From Staphylococcus simulans (GTDB taxonomy: Bacteria > Bacillota > Bacilli > Staphylococcales > Staphylococcaceae), in contig NZ_MRZJ01000004.1 in NCBI RefSeq assembly GCF_002994445.1, positions 124,001-188,000 of the forward strand: DNA of 64,000 nt, read 5' to 3'. Below, one piece after another: positions 21,282 through 29,749 of the stretch. The notes beneath the pieces were generated by a model, which saw nothing but the letters and a program-made list of their open reading frames with translations, was not told where the DNA came from and ran no database searches. How positions within the stretch are numbered: position 1 is the first letter of the stretch; each line of letters starts with the position of its first letter. Position numbers and translations under genes: made by a program.

Positions 21282-22683
21282 TGTCTTCACCTTCCATTTC
21301 AAAAAGCTCATCTTCACATAACATATGGTCGCGCAACTCGATACGTCTTGTAGGGTAGCGCTCGATAATATGCGGGTCGTGGGTAACCATTATAATGGTT
21401 TGTCCTTGTGCAACACGTTTTTGGAAAAGCGATAATAAATTAAATGTGTTGCGGCTGTCTAAACCAAACGTCGGCTCATCTAACAAAATAATATCAGCAT
21501 GAGAGCTTAACGCTGTTGCGACGCTTAATCGACGTTTTTGACCCATAGATAATTCGAACGGGTGATGTTCTTGAACAGCTTCTAAATTCAACATTTCTAT
21601 CAGTTGTTTTGTTTCTGCATCTGCATCAGGACCGCTGAAGTTGATGAAAATCTCTTCATAAACTGAATTTGTGATAAATTGCAGCTCTGGATTTTGATAG
21701 ACCAAGTACATATGCTGGGCGGCTTCTTTAATTTTGTGAAGCGGTTGGCCGTCATAGGACATGGCACCGCGATATTTAATCAGCTGCATCATCGATTCTA
21801 ATAAAGTAGTTTTACCTGCGCCATTTTTACCGGTAATCGTAATCCACTCGCCATCACCGATTTCAAAGTCAGGGACTTGAATCAATGTCTTTTTGCCTCT
21901 GATAATTTCACCCTCTGTATACTTAAAGCGTGCTTTTAAAGGTGCAGCAGCGTTTAAATTTGGTTGTGGTGCATGGTCCCAAGCTTTAGGGTGCCAAACG
22001 CCGTATTCTGTCAATAAATCTTCATGCTGGTTCAATATTACCTCAGGTGTGTCATCAGCAATGATATGGCCGCCGTGGCCCATTAATATGACACGATCGA
22101 CATGTTCCCAAATATGTTCTACTTTATGCTCAACGATGAGTACAGTTTGATCTTGCCACATCTCTTTGATTTTATTCCATAAATCCTCAGTCGCATCTAC
22201 ATCCAGCATAGCGGTCGGTTCATCCAAGAAGAGGGTATCTGCTTCTTGGAGTACCGTTTCAGCAATAGCTAATTTTTGTTTCATACCGCCGCTTAATTGA
22301 GACACGGTTTGTTTTGGACCTACTTCTAAATCTACAGATTCTAAAGCACGTTGAATTAATGCATCCATATCTTTACGCGGTACTTGTTTGTTCTCTAATA
22401 CGAATGCTAATTCCTCATATACTTTAGGCATACAAAACTGTGTATCCGGGTCTTGGAAAATCACACCGCTGTTTAAATCTGCTTTTAAATCATCATACTT
22501 CATAGGCAATTCAATCAAGTTCGGTACAATACCGCTTAATACATTAAGCAAAGTACTTTTGCCGCAGCCTGACGGACCTAAAAGCAAGACTTTTTGTTTG
22601 TCAGGTATTTCTATATTTAAACCATCAAAGATTTTATTTTGTGCATTTGGATATTTGAGTCGTAAATTTTGAGCAAGTAACAA
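21274..22683 (-). CDS. ykoD: Duplicated ECF ATPase (YkoD type)
   Basis: A 469-residue protein with two ABC ATPase domains fused head to tail, powering the ECF importer. Domain 1 has Walker A GPSGCGKST, signature LSGGMKQ and Walker B LFLDEP; domain 2 has GKNGAGKT, LSMGQKRR and ILLDEP. Both halves look catalytically complete; the second signature reads LSMGQ in place of LSGGQ. It overlaps the EcfT gene and follows the S component by 12 bases. Confidence 0.93.
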   Translation of the reverse strand: MLLAQNLRLKYPNAQNKIFDGLNIEIPDKQKVLLLGPSGCGKSTLLNVLSGIVPNLIELPMKYDDLKADLNSGVIFQDPDTQFCMPKVYEELAFVLENKQVPRKDMDALIQRALESVDLEVGPKQTVSQLSGGMKQKLAIAETVLQEADTLFLDEPTAMLDVDATEDLWNKIKEMWQDQTVLIVEHKVEHIWEHVDRVILMGHGGHIIADDTPEVILNQHEDLLTEYGVWHPKAWDHAPQPNLNAAAPLKARFKYTEGEIIRGKKTLIQVPDFEIGDGEWITITGKNGAGKTTLLESMMQLIKYRGAMSYDGQPLHKIKEAAQHMYLVYQNPELQFITNSVYEEIFINFSGPDADAETKQLIEMLNLEAVQEHHPFELSMGQKRRLSVATALSSHADIILLDEPTFGLDSRNTFNLLSLFQKRVAQGQTIIMVTHDPHIIERYPTRRIELRDHMLCEDELFEMEGEDNV

Positions 22684-22695
22684 GATAATATCTCC

Positions 22696-23271
22696 TTACA
22701 AATTGTCGTAATCTTTTTTAGAAGCAGGGCGGAAGAGTTTGGTAACTCCGGTCTGATCCAGTGCTTTGACAAGGTAGTATGGGAAAATCCCTGCTAATAC
22801 AATACCGCTGATACAACGGAAGAACACATATAAGAATAAGTTCCATCCTGCAACTTCACCAAGATAACCATAGTAGAAGTCGATTGGGAAAGTAACAAGT
22901 GCAGCTGCTAAACCAGCAATGACTGCCACCATTAATTTGCGTGATTTATAACGGAAAATCGCAAAAATAATTTCACATGCTAAACCTTGAAGCAAGCCGT
23001 AAATAATTGTTGCAATATCAAAGCGTCCCATGACGATTGTTTCACCAGCACCCGCAGCAAATTCAGCGAGTAAAGCGACGCCTGCTTTAGGAATGATCAG
23101 GTAAGCAACAACAGCTGCGGCAAACCACATACCATAAGATAATTCTTCTAAGTGCAATCCAGTCACTTGCATTGCTTTGTATACAAGGTTCCAAATGTTG
23201 TAAATGATAGCAAAGATGACTGCGATTAACACAGTAACTAAGATATCTGAAAGTTTAAGCCCTTTTGACAT
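22696..23271 (-). CDS. ykoE: ECF substrate-binding component (YkoE type, thiamine precursor)
   Basis: A 191-residue membrane protein with about five to six helices, the S component that chooses the substrate. It resembles YkoE, for which hydroxymethylpyrimidine or a related thiamine precursor is the expected substrate. The TPP riboswitch in the leader supports this directly. AGGAGG lies before the ATG. It is the first gene of the operon, followed by the ATPase and EcfT genes. Confidence 0.9.
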   Translation of the reverse strand: MSKGLKLSDILVTVLIAVIFAIIYNIWNLVYKAMQVTGLHLEELSYGMWFAAAVVAYLIIPKAGVALLAEFAAGAGETIVMGRFDIATIIYGLLQGLACEIIFAIFRYKSRKLMVAVIAGLAAALVTFPIDFYYGYLGEVAGWNLFLYVFFRCISGIVLAGIFPYYLVKALDQTGVTKLFRPASKKDYDNL

Positions 23272-23290
23272 AATGAATCAATTCCTCCTA

Positions 23291-23331
23291 TAAAAATAAA
23301 AAACACGCAAACTTGTCTAGCAAGCAGCGTG
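23291..23331 (-). terminator. Riboswitch-controlled terminator
   Basis: On the minus strand CACGC (23331-23327) pairs with GCGTG (23308-23304), with an inner CTTG/CAAG stem and a T-rich run, ending only about 20 bases before the ykoE start. It forms the off-switch of the TPP riboswitch. Confidence 0.85.
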
Positions 23332-23341
23332 AAATAGGCAT

Positions 23342-23388
23342 CGGAACAAACCGGTACCACCCTCAATCGACAACCGGTTCACCTTCCG
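23342..23388 (-). other. Linker hairpin with T-box-like motif
   Basis: Between aptamer and terminator, CGGAA and AACCGG pair with CCGGTT and TTCCG. The strand carries AGGGTGGTACCG (23363-23352), identical to the first 12 bases of the T-box antiterminator consensus. No T-box stem I or specifier loop fits in the leader, so a working T-box is unlikely. Confidence 0.6.
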
Positions 23389-23472
23389 CACTTTCCTACG
23401 CTAGTCCAAGCTAGATCAGGTTCGAAGGGTTTGAAGCATGTGCTTCATCTCAGTTCGAAACACCCCTAGTGC
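23388..23472 (-). ncRNA. TPP riboswitch aptamer (THI element)
   Basis: Read on the minus strand: P1 closes with GCACT...AGTGC; AGGGGTG, CTGAGA, ACCC and GAACCTGATCTAG give the HMP-binding and P4-P5 consensus of the THI box, ending with GCGTAGGAAAGTG. It senses thiamine pyrophosphate and should stop transcription of the importer when thiamine is plentiful. Confidence 0.96.
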
Positions 23473-23495
23473 ATTTATTCATTTGATTTATAATA

Positions 23496-23524
23496 AATGT
23501 ATGCTTTTTAGTACTAGATGTCAA
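23496..23524 (-). promoter_or_regulatory. Promoter of the riboswitch-controlled operon
   Basis: Perfect -35 TTGACA and -10 TACATT separated by 17 bases on the minus strand, placing the start about 15-20 bases before the aptamer. Confidence 0.75.
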
Positions 23525-23714
23525 GGTCATTTTGCGATTCATCCTTATAAGAACGGGTATTGAATAAAGATGACAAAAGATTAAATTTGTGTAAAAACAA
23601 AAGTAAAGGATTGAGTGTGCTGACCAATTCTAATATACTACCATAGAATGATTTACTATAATTTTTAAAGACACAACACGTCTGTTCATATATAATAACT
23701 ATGAGGTGAAAAAC

Positions 23715-25010
23715 ATGTCGTATATAAAGAAGCACGCTGAGATCATTTTTAGTTTGATTATTGGCATTGTTTCACTTTTAATTGGCATCATTGTACTGCT
23801 CAATTTATCATTCATCCATAAACTTGCTAAGGGGAGCAAGGTTGACTTACATATTAATAATGTGTGGGATTTCATCAATGCATTCTTTATTGAAATTATC
23901 CGGATTATGAGTCAATTTATCGGCCATTTCCCAATCATCAGCGCCATCTTAATCATCTTATTCGGCGTTGCATTGCTTTGGATCGGCTATTTGTTATTTT
24001 TCACGACAAAATATGATTATGATATTTCAATTTTCTTCCTTATAATAGGAATCTTTTTCTTCCTCATCACAATTGTCTTTATGACACAAGTCTACGGTTT
24101 CTTCGCAGTTATCTTTATTATCCCGTTCATTGTGCATATCGGCTATATTGTTTATAAGGACGAACTTAACAGCGACCATCAGAAGGAACATTATTTATGG
24201 ATCATCTGTACGTATGGTATCAGTTATTTAATATCTCAGATTTCGTTATACGGAAGAATAGAGAGTCATGAAATTGCATTGATTGATATTCTAAGTGTCA
24301 ATGCGTTCTTCTTAGTGATGTGGTGTTTAGGCCAAATGTCGATTTGGAACTTCTTATTCCTAAGACGCTCATTGCCTTTAACTAAAGCAGAACTTGGAGA
24401 AGAGATGGAATACTCTAGAACTGATAAAAATGGTGCAATCAGCCAAACGAAAGAACAATTGCGTGAAATTCAAGAACGTACCCAAGAATTCACACACCGT
24501 ACACGCAGAAGCATTGACTTAGAGAAAATCAGAACAAAAAGAGATAAAATTAAAAAGACAATTAAAGATAAAATTGATTTGCAAGAAGACGATATTCCGA
24601 ATTGGATGCGTCGTCCGAAATGGATCAAACCAGGTATTGTAGAGTTGATTTGCGGAACGATTCTGTTCTTATTCACATTATTAGAATTGAACAACCGTAA
24701 TGGATTGTTTATGTCAGGCGACTGGGAATTGTCACAGACATCTTATGTTATTGAATGGGTGACTTTATTCCTATTGCTGCTTGTCATCATCGCTTATATT
24801 ATTACAACATTGACGCATTTCTTACGCGGCAAACTGTACTATGCACAACTCTTCATGGTAAGTATTTTGTTCTTCAAATTACTTACTGAATTCGTAAATA
24901 TCATGATTCATGGCTTATTATTATCAATTTTTATCACACCGATTTTATTTATAATGCTTGTTGCGGTAACCATTGCATTTATTATGCAATTAAGAACACC
25001 GGACCATTAA
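23715..25010 (+). CDS. Multi-pass membrane protein of unknown function
   Basis: I do not recognise the family. The ATG at 23715 has GAGGTG 6 bases upstream; the in-frame GTG at 23706 would overlap that site. The 431 residues have about six membrane helices in the N-terminal half, a charged cytoplasmic middle (about 225-305, rich in Lys, Arg and Glu with a probable coiled coil QTKEQLREIQERTQEF), then four more helices. A similar gene stands at this position in S. aureus. Transporter or envelope sensor are both possible; nothing in the sequence decides. Confidence 0.8.
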   Translation: MSYIKKHAEIIFSLIIGIVSLLIGIIVLLNLSFIHKLAKGSKVDLHINNVWDFINAFFIEIIRIMSQFIGHFPIISAILIILFGVALLWIGYLLFFTTKYDYDISIFFLIIGIFFFLITIVFMTQVYGFFAVIFIIPFIVHIGYIVYKDELNSDHQKEHYLWIICTYGISYLISQISLYGRIESHEIALIDILSVNAFFLVMWCLGQMSIWNFLFLRRSLPLTKAELGEEMEYSRTDKNGAISQTKEQLREIQERTQEFTHRTRRSIDLEKIRTKRDKIKKTIKDKIDLQEDDIPNWMRRPKWIKPGIVELICGTILFLFTLLELNNRNGLFMSGDWELSQTSYVIEWVTLFLLLLVIIAYIITTLTHFLRGKLYYAQLFMVSILFFKLLTEFVNIMIHGLLLSIFITPILFIMLVAVTIAFIMQLRTPDH

Positions 25011-25024
25011 CAACGAGCTGAAGT

Positions 25025-25058
25025 CGAGAAATCAAATGAAGATTTCTCGGCTTTTTTT
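25025..25058 (+). terminator. Terminator after the membrane protein gene
   Basis: CGAGAAATC (25025-25033) pairs with GATTTCTCG (25041-25049), followed by seven T. Confidence 0.9.
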
Positions 25059-25142
25059 ATTTTTTTAGTCGTTCTGTTTAGAAAGGGACTGTATTATAAG
25101 TTAAGATGAAAGTAACTACACATAGAAGGCGGAATAATAATT

Positions 25143-26345
25143 ATGAAGACAGCAATTTTAAATAAAGGAAAAGAACAAAAATATTTGAACCAGTATCCTT
25201 TAGTAGATGAAGAAGACATTTTTGAACATAGTCATTTAAAAGACGGGGATATTTTTCATATCATTACTGATGATGGCCGTTATATTGCGACAGCTTACGT
25301 GGGTCGCCAGCATAAAGGTCTTGGCTGGGTATTAAGTTATGATGCGGAAGAAGCAATCGATACTTCATTCTTTGAAGGTATGTTTGAAGCGGCTTTAGAT
25401 TACAGACAATATTATTTTGATATCGATGGTACAAATGCGTTTCGACTATTCAACGCTGAAGGAGACGGTGTAGGCGGTTTGACGATTGATTATTATGATC
25501 GTCACTTGTTGATTCAATGGTATTCAAAAGGTATTTATAAGTTCAGATATAATGTACTGGAAGCAATCAAAGCTGTGTTTCCGTATACATCTATTTTCGA
25601 AAAGACACGCTTTAAAGATAGTGATGTAAAAAGCGGCTTTGTGACAGGTGAAGCACCTGAATTCCCGATTGTCATCGAAGAGAACTTTACATTTTATAAT
25701 GTTGATTTAGATGATGGACCTATGACAGGTATTTTCTTAGACCAAAAAGAAGTCAGAAAGAAATTAAGAGATGTTTATGCACCTGAGCGCAGCGTATTAA
25801 ACTTATTCAGTTATACAGGCGCATTCTCAGTCATTGCGGCACAAACAGCGTTAGAAACAACGAGTGTCGATTTAGCTAACCGCTCAAGAAGTTTGACGGA
25901 AGAGAATTTTGGGGTAAATGGTATAGACCCGAAAACACAATATATTTATGTGATGGATACGTTTGACTTTTATCACTATGCGGCAAGACACGGCAAACTT
26001 TATGACACAATTGTGATTGATCCGCCAAGTTTTGCACGCAATAAAAAGAAAGTGTTCACTGTGCAAAAAGACTATCACAAATTAATCGAAGAGGCATTGC
26101 CTATACTCAGCGATGGCGGCACTTTAATTTTAAGTACTAACTCAAGTGCACTGACTTCAAAAGCGTTTAAAAACATGATTAAAAAGACGCTGAACGAGCA
26201 AAATGTTGATTTTGAGATTGAAGAAGCTATGGGACTTCCAAAAGATTTCAAAACACATCCGCATTTCAAGCCATCCAAATATTTAAAAGTCGTCTTCGTT
26301 CGGGTATCACATAAAGAGGAAGAAGTAATAATAGAGGAGGATTAA
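25143..26345 (+). CDS. Class I SAM-dependent rRNA methyltransferase (RlmI-like)
   Basis: A 400-residue protein of the RlmI/YwbD family: an N-terminal PUA RNA-binding domain (about 1-75), a linker domain, and a Rossmann methyltransferase domain with LFSYTGAFSV (SAM motif I) and the catalytic IDPPSF. Members of this family methylate cytosine C5 in large-subunit rRNA, but the exact target here is not known. GGCGGAATAATAATT precedes the ATG. The next gene starts 3 bases after the stop, so the two form an operon. Confidence 0.88.
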   Translation: MKTAILNKGKEQKYLNQYPLVDEEDIFEHSHLKDGDIFHIITDDGRYIATAYVGRQHKGLGWVLSYDAEEAIDTSFFEGMFEAALDYRQYYFDIDGTNAFRLFNAEGDGVGGLTIDYYDRHLLIQWYSKGIYKFRYNVLEAIKAVFPYTSIFEKTRFKDSDVKSGFVTGEAPEFPIVIEENFTFYNVDLDDGPMTGIFLDQKEVRKKLRDVYAPERSVLNLFSYTGAFSVIAAQTALETTSVDLANRSRSLTEENFGVNGIDPKTQYIYVMDTFDFYHYAARHGKLYDTIVIDPPSFARNKKKVFTVQKDYHKLIEEALPILSDGGTLILSTNSSALTSKAFKNMIKKTLNEQNVDFEIEEAMGLPKDFKTHPHFKPSKYLKVVFVRVSHKEEEVIIEED

Positions 26346-26348
26346 AAT

Positions 26349-26900
26349 ATGGGGATAAAAGATAAATTTGTTAAAGGCACGACTGATAAAATCGGTCATA
26401 AAGTCTTTAAAATCGACCCTGTTTCAAAAAAAGGGAGATTACCTGTTAATGAAAAAGACTTGCAGGAAAGACGCGAACGCGCTGAAGAACTTGTAAGAAA
26501 GAAATCATTATTATCATCTACAGCAAGTATCGTTCCGATTCCAGGTTTAGGTTTCGGTGTCGACTTGAAGCTGATGAAAGATATTATTGAAGATATCAAT
26601 AAAATTTACGGTGTAGATCATAAACAAGTGAATCGTATGAGTGATGACTTGAAAGAACGTGTGTTAGCTGCGGCATCTATCCAAGGCAGTCAATTTATCG
26701 GCAGAACAATTTCTAAAGGTATCTTGAAAATAATTGTCAGAGATGTTGCGAAAAGAACAGCAGCAAAACAGACGAAATGGTTCCCATTTGTTGGGCAAGC
26801 GATTTCAGCTTCAATCAGTTATTACTTTATGAAGAAAATGGGCGAAGATCACATTCAAAAATGTGAAAACGTTACCAAAAAGTTATTAGAGAATCAGTAA
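26349..26900 (+). CDS. DUF697/YcjF-like membrane-associated protein
   Basis: A 183-residue protein with two short hydrophobic stretches (SIVPIPGLGFGVDL near residue 63 and FPFVGQAISASISYYFM near 145). The pattern STASIVPIPG-GFGVD is typical of DUF697-like domains, which often occur with a GTPase; no GTPase part is present here. GAGGAGG lies 6 bases before the ATG, tight against the methyltransferase gene. Function unknown. Confidence 0.75.
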   Translation: MGIKDKFVKGTTDKIGHKVFKIDPVSKKGRLPVNEKDLQERRERAEELVRKKSLLSSTASIVPIPGLGFGVDLKLMKDIIEDINKIYGVDHKQVNRMSDDLKERVLAAASIQGSQFIGRTISKGILKIIVRDVAKRTAAKQTKWFPFVGQAISASISYYFMKKMGEDHIQKCENVTKKLLENQ

Positions 26901-26964
26901 GCAAAATAATTGTGCATATTTTCACAAAAACACTAAAATCATGTCTCTGCAAGGGTTAAACAAA

Positions 26965-26993
26965 TTGAATTTAGAGGCATATTTTGGTAATGT
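26965..26993 (+). promoter_or_regulatory. ptsHI promoter
   Basis: TTGAAT and TAATGT with a 17-base spacer, about 65 bases before ptsH. Confidence 0.6.
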
Positions 26994-27057
26994 TAAGGTG
27001 TAATAATGTTCAGGTGAGCTTATCACCAATTAATGGATGCGAAGGAGAAAGATTATT

Positions 27058-27324
27058 ATGGAACAACAATCATACACTATCATTGACGAAACAGGTATTC
27101 ATGCTCGTCCAGCTACAATGCTTGTACAAACAGCTTCAAAATTTGATTCAGATATTCAATTAGAATATAACGGCAAAAAAGTCAACTTAAAATCAATTAT
27201 GGGTGTTATGAGCCTAGGCGTAGGTAAAGATGCTGACATCACTATCTATGCTGACGGAAGCGACGAAGCTGATGCAATTCAAGCTATCACTGACGTTTTA
27301 TCAAAAGAAGGCTTAACTAAATAA
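27058..27324 (+). CDS. ptsH: Phosphocarrier protein HPr
   Basis: General phosphocarrier of the sugar PTS. The ATG at 27058, with GAAGGAGA upstream, gives the standard 88 residues; an earlier start would add seven unconserved ones. His15 (GIHARPA) is the catalytic phosphorylation site and Ser46 (LKSIMG) the regulatory site used by HPr kinase, so the protein also serves CcpA-dependent catabolite control. ptsI begins one base after its stop. Confidence 0.98.
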   Translation: MEQQSYTIIDETGIHARPATMLVQTASKFDSDIQLEYNGKKVNLKSIMGVMSLGVGKDADITIYADGSDEADAIQAITDVLSKEGLTK

Positions 27325-27325
27325 T

Positions 27326-29047
27326 ATGGCTAAAACAATTAAAGGGATTGCAGCATCTGACGGTGTTGCAATCGCAAAAGCCTATTTATTAGTAGAACCT
27401 GACTTAACGTTTGATAATGAAACGATCACTGATACAGAGGCTGAAGTTGCTAAATTTAACGGCGCACTTAACACATCAAAAGTTGAATTGACTAAAATCA
27501 GAAACAATGCTGAACAACAATTAGGCGCAGATAAAGCTGCGATCTTCGATGCACATTTATTAGTACTTGAAGATCCAGAGCTTATCCAACCTATTGAAGA
27601 CAAAATCAAAAATGAAAATGTTAATGCGGCACAAGCATTAACAGATGTTTCAAATCAATTTATCACAATATTTGAATCAATGGACAATGAATACATGGCA
27701 GAACGTGCAGCAGATATCCGCGACGTATCTAAACGTGTATTAGCACATATTTTAGGTGTGGATTTACCAAATCCAAGTATCATTGATGAAAGTGTTGTCA
27801 TTATCGGGAATGACTTAACACCTTCAGATACTGCACAACTTAACAAACAATATGTGCAAGGATTCGTAACTAACATTGGAGGCAGAACATCTCACTCTGC
27901 CATCATGAGTCGTTCATTAGAAATTCCAGCAGTAGTAGGTACTAAATCTATTACAGAAGAAGTGGAAGCAGGCGACATCATTATCGTAGATGGTATGACA
28001 GGTGATGTTATTATCAATCCAAGCGAAGATGTAGTGGCAGAGTACCAAGAAAAACGCGACAACTTCTTCAAAGACAAAAAAGAATTACAAAAATTACGTG
28101 ATGCTGAATCTGTAACAGAAGACGGCCATCATGTAGAATTAGCTGCCAACATCGGAACACCTAACGATTTACCAGGTGTAATCGAAAATGGTGCAGAAGG
28201 TATTGGGTTATATCGTACTGAGTTCCTATATATGGGACGCGATCAAATGCCGACTGAAGACGAACAATTCGAAGCATACAAAGCTGTGCTTGAAGCAATG
28301 GAAGGCAAACGTGTTGTTGTTCGTACTTTAGATATTGGTGGAGATAAAGAACTTCCTTATCTTGACTTGCCTGAAGAAATGAACCCATTCTTAGGTTACC
28401 GTGCTATTCGTTTGTGCTTAGCACAACCTGAAATTTTCCGTCCGCAATTACGTGCGTTATTACGTGCTTCTGTTTACGGAAAATTAAACATTATGTTCCC
28501 AATGGTTGCGACAATTCAAGAATTCCGCGATGCAAAAGCATTGCTTGAAGAAGAACGTCAAAACCTTAAAAATGAAGGCGTTGAAGTGTCAGATGATATC
28601 GAATTAGGTATCATGGTAGAAATTCCATCTACAGCAGCACTTGCAGATGTCTTCGCTAAAGAAGTAGACTTCTTCAGTATCGGAACAAATGACTTAATTC
28701 AATATACAATGGCTGCTGACCGTATGTCAGAACGCGTTTCATACTTATACCAACCATACAACCCAGCAATTTTACGTTTAATTCAACGTGTAATTGAAGC
28801 ATCACATGCTGAGGGCAAATGGACTGGTATGTGCGGTGAAATGGCCGGAGACCAAACTGCAATTCCTTTATTATTAGGTCTTGGTTTAGATGAGTTCTCA
28901 ATGAGTGCAACATCTATTCTTAAAGCACGTCGTTTAATCAGAGAATTAAGCGAAGGACAAATGAAAGAACTAGCAGCAAAAGCAGTCAACTGTGCAACAT
29001 CTGACGAAGTTGTAGCACTTGTTAATGAATATACACAAAATGCTTAA
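27326..29047 (+). CDS. ptsI: PEP-protein phosphotransferase (enzyme I)
   Basis: Transfers phosphate from PEP to HPr. The 573 residues show the HPr-binding N-terminal domain, the swivelling domain with catalytic His190 ([12 protein letters not shown]), and the C-terminal TIM barrel with MVEIPSTA and [10 protein letters not shown], plus the active-site Cys in MCGEMAGD. The ATG follows the ptsH stop by one base with the Shine-Dalgarno lying in ptsH. A strong terminator closes the operon. Confidence 0.98.
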   Translation: MAKTIKGIAASDGVAIAKAYLLVEPDLTFDNETITDTEAEVAKFNGALNTSKVELTKIRNNAEQQLGADKAAIFDAHLLVLEDPELIQPIEDKIKNENVNAAQALTDVSNQFITIFESMDNEYMAERAADIRDVSKRVLAHILGVDLPNPSIIDESVVIIGNDLTPSDTAQLNKQYVQGFVTNIGGRTSHSAIMSRSLEIPAVVGTKSITEEVEAGDIIIVDGMTGDVIINPSEDVVAEYQEKRDNFFKDKKELQKLRDAESVTEDGHHVELAANIGTPNDLPGVIENGAEGIGLYRTEFLYMGRDQMPTEDEQFEAYKAVLEAMEGKRVVVRTLDIGGDKELPYLDLPEEMNPFLGYRAIRLCLAQPEIFRPQLRALLRASVYGKLNIMFPMVATIQEFRDAKALLEEERQNLKNEGVEVSDDIELGIMVEIPSTAALADVFAKEVDFFSIGTNDLIQYTMAADRMSERVSYLYQPYNPAILRLIQRVIEASHAEGKWTGMCGEMAGDQTAIPLLLGLGLDEFSMSATSILKARRLIRELSEGQMKELAAKAVNCATSDEVVALVNEYTQNA

Positions 29048-29058
29048 TTAATAAAATA

Positions 29059-29096
29059 AAACCGTGAATGATGCGTGCCATTTTCACGGTTTTTTT
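29059..29096 (+). terminator. ptsHI terminator
   Basis: AAACCGTGAA (29059-29068) pairs with TTCACGGTTT (29083-29092), continuing into T residues. Confidence 0.93.
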
Positions 29097-29346
29097 GTAT
29101 GTTCATTTAGTTGAGTATTCCAATCAATATACATAGTTTTTAATATTTGTTAGAAATAAACTTAGGTATTACGAAATTGTGACGAAAGTTTAAATAATTA
29201 TTTGATATTATTGAATTCTTGATTAGAATGATTGTAAACTAGCACAATAAAGCGTAACATTATGGGTACTGTGCCTATGTACGCTTGCTTTTGTTTAAAA
29301 GTCTTAATTTAATGGTAGATATTAATAGTGTGCATTCAAATTCACT
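29097..29346. other. Intergenic region with hairpin; possible small RNA
   Basis: No protein gene fits. ATTGTGACGAA (29176-29186) resembles the TTGTGAC boxes at hmp and ctaA/ctaB. Promoter-like TTGAAT...TAAACT follows near 29212-29241. AAGCGTAACAT (29250-29260) pairs with ATGTACGCTT (29277-29286) with one bulged base and a weak T-run after it. It may also be a terminator for the glutaredoxin gene on the minus strand. Confidence 0.4.
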
Positions 29347-29583
29347 TTAATTTCCTTCAATTTTCAGCAATTCATTAATTTTATCCAAGTCGACTTGATA
29401 CATAGGTATATCGTCAATCAAGATAAAAGGTGTTGAAAAAGCATCATAATCTATCATTTCATTGCGGTATTCTGTATTAGAGATATTTTTCTCTGTATAC
29501 GCAACTTGATGCTGATCGAAATATTGTTTAATGAATTGGCAAGGCGGACATTCGTTTTGAGTATAAACTACGACATTTGTCAT
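29347..29583 (-). CDS. Glutaredoxin-like thiol-disulphide protein
   Basis: A 78-residue thioredoxin-fold protein of the NrdH/glutaredoxin type with the active-site motif CPPC (Cys12, Cys15) and the cis-Pro segment FSTPFILID. It is expected to reduce protein disulphides in the cytoplasm, but the electron donor and target are unknown. AAGGAAAGATGATTA lies before the ATG. A gene of this kind precedes cydA in S. aureus as well. Confidence 0.88.
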   Translation of the reverse strand: MTNVVVYTQNECPPCQFIKQYFDQHQVAYTEKNISNTEYRNEMIDYDAFSTPFILIDDIPMYQVDLDKINELLKIEGN

Positions 29584-29749
29584 TAATCATCTTTCCTTTC
29601 AATAAATTGATGACTTAACTTTATTAAAGTGAAATATAAAAATCAAGCTTACTGCATGAATCTGAATGTACAAAAAAGTGTAAAATGCTGTCTTTAAAGC
29701 ATTGCGGGCATTGTACAGTAACCAAATATAAAGAGAACAGGGTGATATC

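Noticed and set aside
23342-23480. A complete T-box leader beside the TPP riboswitch
   Set aside because: Only the 12-base antiterminator-like motif is present; there is no stem I, specifier loop or matching CGTCCCT-type partner, and the aptamer fills the leader.
23514-23735. A 73-codon minus-strand frame between the riboswitch promoter and the next gene
   Set aside because: It covers the ykoE promoter and the start of the plus-strand membrane gene and resembles no protein.
29584-29749. A Rex or SrrA box in front of cydA
   Set aside because: I looked for TTGTGAA-type palindromes and found no good match close to the start codon.
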